Shown one piece after another: positions 60,282 to 64,000 of a stretch of 64,000 nucleotides of DNA. Position 1 is the first letter of the stretch. Each line of letters starts with the position of its first letter. Source of the stretch: Oligoflexia bacterium (GTDB lineage Bacteria > Bdellovibrionota > UBA1018); assembly GCA_023701205.1 (NCBI GenBank), contig JAMPXJ010000019.1:19932-83931 (forward strand). Direction: 5' to 3'. The position numbers and the translations under genes are program-made. Under the pieces are notes generated by a model, which had not been told where the DNA came from, did not search any database, and saw only the letters and a list, made by a program, of their open reading frames with translations.

Positions 60282-62069
60282 GTGAAGAACGTCAAGCAAG
60301 CGATCAACGCGAGGAATCTGGGCCTGGTGCTCGGCGCGACCCTGGTGGCCGCCGGCTGCAGCGCGAGCAAGTCGGGGCTGAAGGCCGACCGCGCAGCGGG
60401 GCCCGCCGATGCGCCCGTGCGCACGCACGACCCGGTCGCCATGAAGCCTTCGTACTTCGAGCAGGCGCGCGCCGCGGGCGTGATCCGGACGCGCGAAGGC
60501 TTCGGCATGAATATCCCCACGCGCGAAGCACCCGCGCGCCGGCGCGGCCGGTCTCCGGCATCGGTCGACGCGACGGACACGAGCACTCCGCGGACCCCGC
60601 GCGGCGGCACGCCGCTGCAGCCCAACTCCATCCGTTACCGCGAGAAAGGCGCCAAGCCCGGCACCGGCAGGGCGGGGAGCGCGACGATTTCCACGCGCGC
60701 TCTGCTCGGCAAGGACGGCACGTCGGTACTGGAGCTCACGACGGGCGTGCTGGATTCGCCCACGACCGCCGTGGGCAACATCTCGCGCGTGCAGCTCAAG
60801 CTCGTCAACGCCTCGGGCGCGACGCTTTCGGCGCGCAACTTCAACAGCCTCGCGAGCGGCGGCTACCTCAAGTTCAATTTCACGGACTTCGCGCGCGGCC
60901 AGCCGCTCCGGATCCAGGCGGACGTGACGGGCATCGACGGCGCCCGCACCTCGGTCGTCAGCGTGCAGGACAAGGTTTATCTTCGGCCGGACCTCAAGGT
61001 GAGCCAGCTCGGGCTGCCGGCGAAGTCCTTCGTCGACGCCCCGGTCAACATCAGCGCCACCGTGAGCGAGCTCAACTCCGACCTGGGCGCACAGGCCAAC
61101 TGCGTGCTCTACGTCGATGGCGCGGAGGCGGATCGCGCGAGCGGGATCTGGGTGGACGCCGGCGGCACGGTCTCGTGCGTCTTCACGAAGGTCTTCAATG
61201 CCACCGGGACCAAGCAGGTGCAGGTCAAGGTCGAGGATGTCGTGCCGGGTGATTATGATGTCGCCAACAACTCCGTGAGCGGGTCACTCGAGATCGTCTC
61301 GGCCGCAACACCCATGGCCTCGTTTGGGCTGGTCGAGGACTTCAGCTTCACGAATCACCAGAAGAGCGAAGGCTTCGTTTTGACCGGAATCGGCGGGGTG
61401 GATTCGAATTTCGCCTTCAGCCGTCTGATCGACGAGAGTGGCTGGCGGCAAAACGCGCTGATCTCGGCCAGCAGCAACACGGCTTCGATCGGCTTTCCCG
61501 TGTCGGTTTCAGTCGTCGAAAAAAGCGATGGCACGCAGGTCAACTCGTTCGTGAACGCCGCCCTGCCGGCGGACTTTACCTTCGACTTCGTGTCGGGATC
61601 CAACCGGATCGTCGGCGGCTGCTCGCAGGTGATTCAGAGCGGGACCGGCGGGATGTTCACCCTTTGCACCCAGAAGGTGAGCGCTACGACGAGCGGGGCG
61701 ATCCAGTCGCAGTTCGTGGCGGTGGATTTCTTCCGGCTGGCCGGAGATGTCACCTATCGGGCCACGGGCTTCGAGCATTTCTGGTCGCAGTATAACGGCA
61801 TCGATAACTTCTACGTGATCAATGAGGACACGCGCTTCACGGCCGGGACTCGCGCGCAGCTCGGCTCGCGGTACTCCTTTGACGTGCGCGTGAGCGCCGG
61901 TATCATGGATCTCGCGGCGAACTCAGTCGTGCCGCTCAGCCCGTTCACCGAGACGATCAACATCCCTTACGGCTGCACGGAGCTGGTCGGCGACAGCTTC
62001 TCGTTAAAGGAGTGTTTCGAGCGCAACTACAGCGCTACCGGCAAGCGCGGAACGGCCTTTTCTCCCTGA
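60282..62069 (+). CDS. CARDB-like domain lipoprotein
   Basis: 595 aa from GTG 60282, with GAGGGGGGAAT before it. The signal peptide ends in AAGC, an acceptable lipobox. A disordered basic and proline-rich segment (to about residue 120) is followed by an Ig-like CARDB-type domain: PDLKVSQLGLPAKSF, then VNISATVSELNSDLG, with the closing DYDVANNSVSG, at about residues 235-345. The rest is beta-rich and has four cysteines near GGCSQ, LCTQ, GCTEL and KECFE. It is probably outer-membrane anchored and involved in surface binding. No enzyme motif is seen. Confidence 0.75.
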   Translation: MKNVKQAINARNLGLVLGATLVAAGCSASKSGLKADRAAGPADAPVRTHDPVAMKPSYFEQARAAGVIRTREGFGMNIPTREAPARRRGRSPASVDATDTSTPRTPRGGTPLQPNSIRYREKGAKPGTGRAGSATISTRALLGKDGTSVLELTTGVLDSPTTAVGNISRVQLKLVNASGATLSARNFNSLASGGYLKFNFTDFARGQPLRIQADVTGIDGARTSVVSVQDKVYLRPDLKVSQLGLPAKSFVDAPVNISATVSELNSDLGAQANCVLYVDGAEADRASGIWVDAGGTVSCVFTKVFNATGTKQVQVKVEDVVPGDYDVANNSVSGSLEIVSAATPMASFGLVEDFSFTNHQKSEGFVLTGIGGVDSNFAFSRLIDESGWRQNALISASSNTASIGFPVSVSVVEKSDGTQVNSFVNAALPADFTFDFVSGSNRIVGGCSQVIQSGTGGMFTLCTQKVSATTSGAIQSQFVAVDFFRLAGDVTYRATGFEHFWSQYNGIDNFYVINEDTRFTAGTRAQLGSRYSFDVRVSAGIMDLAANSVVPLSPFTETINIPYGCTELVGDSFSLKECFERNYSATGKRGTAFSP

Positions 62070-62139
62070 GTCCTTTTTCAAACGAGGTCGCCGCGGACAC
62101 ACTACGCGGCGAGGATTCCGGGTGTTATCGTGAGAGGGA

Positions 62140-62442
62140 ATGGTTGAGAACCGTTCCCTCTCATTTTTTTTGGTTTTGGCCCTGGCGCTTTCGGCAGTTG
62201 CAGGCTGCTCCTCGAAGCTTTCGCGTTTTGACGTGATCCAGATGCAAGGCGCGAAGCTCACCGGCAGCGGGGGCGAGGCGCATCAGATCCTGCGCGCCGA
62301 GGTCGGGGCGCAGGGCTCTGGTACCGCCCGGAGCGCCAATCACGTGCTGGAGCGCGTGACGATCGGGGGCTCTTATCTGCGTCGCCCGGCTGCGGCGACG
62401 AGCGGGACCAGCGTGGCTCCGGGGCTGCACTCGGGTCAGTAG
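62140..62442 (+). CDS. Small putative lipoprotein
   Basis: 100 aa. The signal peptide (LSFFLVLALALSAVAGC) ends in a good lipobox with Cys at residue 23. The mature part is short and polar with no recognised domain. GAGAGGGA lies very close to the ATG. It sits between the CARDB lipoprotein and the collagen-like gene, and may belong to the same surface structure. Confidence 0.65.
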   Translation: MVENRSLSFFLVLALALSAVAGCSSKLSRFDVIQMQGAKLTGSGGEAHQILRAEVGAQGSGTARSANHVLERVTIGGSYLRRPAAATSGTSVAPGLHSGQ

Positions 62443-62523
62443 CCTGCGTCTCGAGCGACACTTCCAATTCACCCGTGGATTATCCCCATTTAAATAAAGT
62501 TAGGTGAATCGGCCTAATAGTTG

Positions 62524-62529
62524 TACAAT
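62524..62529 (+). promoter_or_regulatory. Candidate -10 for the collagen-like gene
   Basis: TACAAT at 62524-62529 lies in an AT-rich stretch 12 bases before the ATG at 62541. No convincing -35 is seen at 17 bases. The expected start near 62536 would give a very short leader. Confidence 0.35.
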
Positions 62530-62540
62530 TAAGTCAGATA

Positions 62541-64000
62541 ATGAGCCGTCTGATCATGGTACGTTCGCGCCGCACGGTTGCCCGCATTTTCGCCTTTTTT
62601 CTTTTATCCGCGTGTTTCGGAGCGTCGACTCTCGCCTGGAGCGCGCCGGGAACGACGGATACGATCGATTTCCAGGGTTACCTCAAGAGCTCTTCCGGCG
62701 CTGAAGTCACGGGGCCCGTGACGCTGACCTTCCGCATCTTCGATGCGGCCACGGGAGGCAATGAGCTTTGGAATGAGACTTTGGTGGCGCAGGCGAGCGG
62801 TGGCGCTTTCTTCGCGAATCTCGGGGCGACCTCGCCGTTCCCGCTTGGGATCGGCGCGCAGCCGAATCTCTATCTCGAGGTCGAGGTCTCGGGCGATGGT
62901 CAGCCCATGAGCCCGCGTTTCGAGATGACGGCCGCGATCAGCGCGCTTTACGCGAAATATGCCGGTGATGTGCCGGATGCGCATATTCACCCGGCCGAAA
63001 TCACGCTCTCGCCCGCGGGGACGGGAGCGATCGCGATCACCGGCGTCGGAACGATCATCGATAGTGCCGGTAACTGGGTCGGGCCCGCGATCGCTGGCGC
63101 GGGCGCGGGCGGAGCAACGGGTGCCACGGGCGAAACCGGTGTGAGCGGTGCGACCGGAATGACGGGCGCCACGGGTGCGACGGGAGCGACCGGTGCCGCG
63201 GGTGCTGCTGGTTCGCAAGGGATGACCGGAGCGACGGGCGCTACGGGTGCTGCAGGGGCGGCTGGCGCGCAGGGATCTACCGGTGCGACGGGCGCGACCG
63301 GTGCCGCGGGCGCTGCTGGTTCGCAAGGATTGACCGGAGCGACAGGCGCTACTGGTGCTGCAGGGGCGGCTGGCGCGCAGGGATCTACCGGTGCGACGGG
63401 AGCGACTGGTGCCGTGGGTGCTGCTGGTTCGCAAGGATTGACCGGTGCAACTGGCGCTACGGGTGCCGCGGGCGCTGCTGGTTCGCAAGGATTGACCGGA
63501 GCGACAGGCGCTACGGGTGCCGCGGGCGCTGCTGGTTCGCAAGGATTGACCGGTGCAACTGGCGCTACGGGAGCAGGAGCAACCGGAGTAACGGGCGCTT
63601 CGGGCGCCACGGGTGCGACCGGCGCTGATGGCGCTATGGGCTTCACCGGCGCGACAGGCGAGACGGGGGCACAGGGCGCGCTGGGTTTCACGGGCGCGAC
63701 CGGTGCTACGGGAGCAGGAGCAACCGGAGTAACGGGCGCTTCGGGCGCCACGGGTGCGACCGGCGCTGATGGCGCTATGGGCTTCACTGGCGCTACAGGC
63801 GAAACCGGTGCACAGGGTGCGCAGGGTTTCACGGGCGCGACCGGTGCTACGGGAGCAGGAGCAACTGGAGTAACGGGCGCTTCGGGCGCCACAGGCGCAA
63901 CCGGAAACGATGGCGCGCAAGGGTTCACGGGCGCCACAGGCGCAACCGGAAACGATGGCGCGCAAGGGTTCACGGGCGCCACAGGCGCAACCGGAAACGA
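62541..64000 (+). CDS. Collagen-like Gly-x-y repeat surface protein (3' end outside window)
   Basis: The frame is open from ATG 62541 to the window end (486 codons and two bases); ATG 62556 is an alternative start. A signal peptide ([20 protein letters not shown]) is followed by a beta-sandwich domain of about 150 residues ([32 protein letters not shown]) seen at the head of phage-tail-like and surface fibres. From about residue 190 the sequence is Gly-x-y: [19 protein letters not shown] and variants, with Thr, Ala, Gln, Glu and Asp at x and y. Such bacterial collagens form triple helices without hydroxyproline. The repeats are near-identical at DNA level in 54-, 141- and 45-bp registers. The C-terminal trimerisation domain must lie beyond the window. 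Confidence 0.88.
   Translation, partial: MSRLIMVRSRRTVARIFAFFLLSACFGASTLAWSAPGTTDTIDFQGYLKSSSGAEVTGPVTLTFRIFDAATGGNELWNETLVAQASGGAFFANLGATSPFPLGIGAQPNLYLEVEVSGDGQPMSPRFEMTAAISALYAKYAGDVPDAHIHPAEITLSPAGTGAIAITGVGTIIDSAGNWVGPAIAGAGAGGATGATGETGVSGATGMTGATGATGATGAAGAAGSQGMTGATGATGAAGAAGAQGSTGATGATGAAGAAGSQGLTGATGATGAAGAAGAQGSTGATGATGAVGAAGSQGLTGATGATGAAGAAGSQGLTGATGATGAAGAAGSQGLTGATGATGAGATGVTGASGATGATGADGAMGFTGATGETGAQGALGFTGATGATGAGATGVTGASGATGATGADGAMGFTGATGETGAQGAQGFTGATGATGAGATGVTGASGATGATGNDGAQGFTGATGATGNDGAQGFTGATGATGN
63426..63587 (+). repeat. 54-bp tandem repeats in the collagen-like gene
   Basis: Units starting GGTTCGCAAGGATTGACC begin at 63426, 63480 and 63534, exactly 54 bases (18 residues) apart. 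Less regular copies precede them from about 63,210. The units are almost identical in DNA. Confidence 0.85.
63570..63992 (+). repeat. 141-bp tandem repeats in the collagen-like gene
   Basis: Units starting GGAGCAGGAGCAAC begin at 63570, 63711 and 63852, exactly 141 bases (47 residues) apart. The third copy diverges in its second half, where the 45-bp repeat takes over. Confidence 0.85.
63891..64000 (+). repeat. 45-bp tandem repeats running off the window
   Basis: Units starting ACAGGCGCAACCGGAAACGA begin at 63891, 63936 and 63981, exactly 45 bases (15 residues) apart and identical where both copies can be seen. The array continues past the window end. Confidence 0.88.

Noticed and set aside
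62604..63982. Long minus-strand frames opposite the collagen-like gene
   Set aside because: They are repeats of the complement of Gly-x-y codons. The plus strand has a signal peptide and a recognisable head domain.
63426..64000. CRISPR array
   Set aside because: The repeats are contiguous, have no unique spacers, keep a reading frame and encode Gly-x-y. No cas genes are present.
1..64000. tRNA or rRNA genes
   Set aside because: I looked for T-arm GTTCGANTC patterns with matching acceptor ends and for conserved rRNA blocks and found none. A covariance-model scan would be needed to be sure.

Overview
The window is GC-rich, gene-dense bacterial chromosome with no rRNA, tRNA, phage or insertion sequence that I could find. 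It looks Gram-negative: there are several outer-membrane beta-barrel candidates and at least seven predicted lipoproteins. The best fit is a Bdellovibrionota-like or deltaproteobacterial-grade lineage. That assignment is an inference from family content: a multi-copy HNH endonuclease family typical of Bdellovibrio, a prepilin fused to a tail-spike S74 chaperone, a Tgt-MnmC-type fusion, and many repeat-built surface lipoproteins. No marker gene settles it.

Layout. (1) 1-6813: end of a beta-barrel gene, a large metzincin-type lipoprotein protease, and a convergent SWIM/SNF2 helicase. (2) 7040-11816: threonine operon thrA (fused aspartokinase-homoserine dehydrogenase), thrB, thrC, joined by GTGA/ATGA overlaps. 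(3) 11813-13327: a short tandem repeat, then an HNH endonuclease gene with a conserved noncoding leader. A second, damaged copy of this unit lies at about 55.9-57.2 kb. (4) 13539-15825: three overlapping phospholipid genes (CDP-alcohol phosphatidyltransferase, CdsA-like, PlsC-like). (5) 15.8-25.9 kb: a mixed region of membrane and surface genes (DMT transporter, Kelch lipoprotein, PhnA-domain protein, beta-barrels, DUF1328, DusC, CBS protein, ELWxxDGT lipoprotein). (6) 25959-32626: a glycogen-debranching-type glycosidase, then a tight five-gene cluster around a type III polyketide synthase (SDR, methyltransferase, synthase, small membrane protein, UbiG-like methyltransferase). (7) 32.6-35.2 kb: an 868-aa secreted protein of unknown function. 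(8) 35312-42606: arginine cluster, argC-argJ-argB-argF-argR on the minus strand and argG-argH on the plus strand. The promoter region between them holds three copies of a TGCAT-N4-ATGCA element resembling the ARG box, and the cluster encodes ArgR. (9) 43809-47798: a glutamine-synthetase-family ligase, iron alcohol dehydrogenase and aldehyde dehydrogenase, probably for amine or amino-alcohol metabolism. (10) 47.8-53.7 kb: a beta-propeller lipoprotein of about 14 repeats beside a pilin-S74 fusion. (11) 53810-55840: a single protein joining tRNA-guanine transglycosylase to an MnmC-like methyltransferase. (12) 56.2-64 kb: the broken HNH copy, a Trm112-like/methyltransferase protein, unknown secreted proteins, a CARDB lipoprotein, and the start of a collagen-like protein whose DNA is strongly repetitive and runs off the end.

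The biosynthetic parts make a coherent picture: threonine synthesis, most of arginine synthesis (argD and any argA are not here, and ArgJ could recycle acetyl groups), and anionic phospholipid synthesis. The accessory parts are mainly cell-surface. The most interesting items are the Tgt-MnmC fusion with an altered tRNA-recognition loop, the variant ARG boxes at a possibly leaderless argC, the type III PKS cluster, the pilin-S74 fusion beside a repeat propeller, the duplicated HNH unit, and three promoters placed so that transcription should begin at the start codon.
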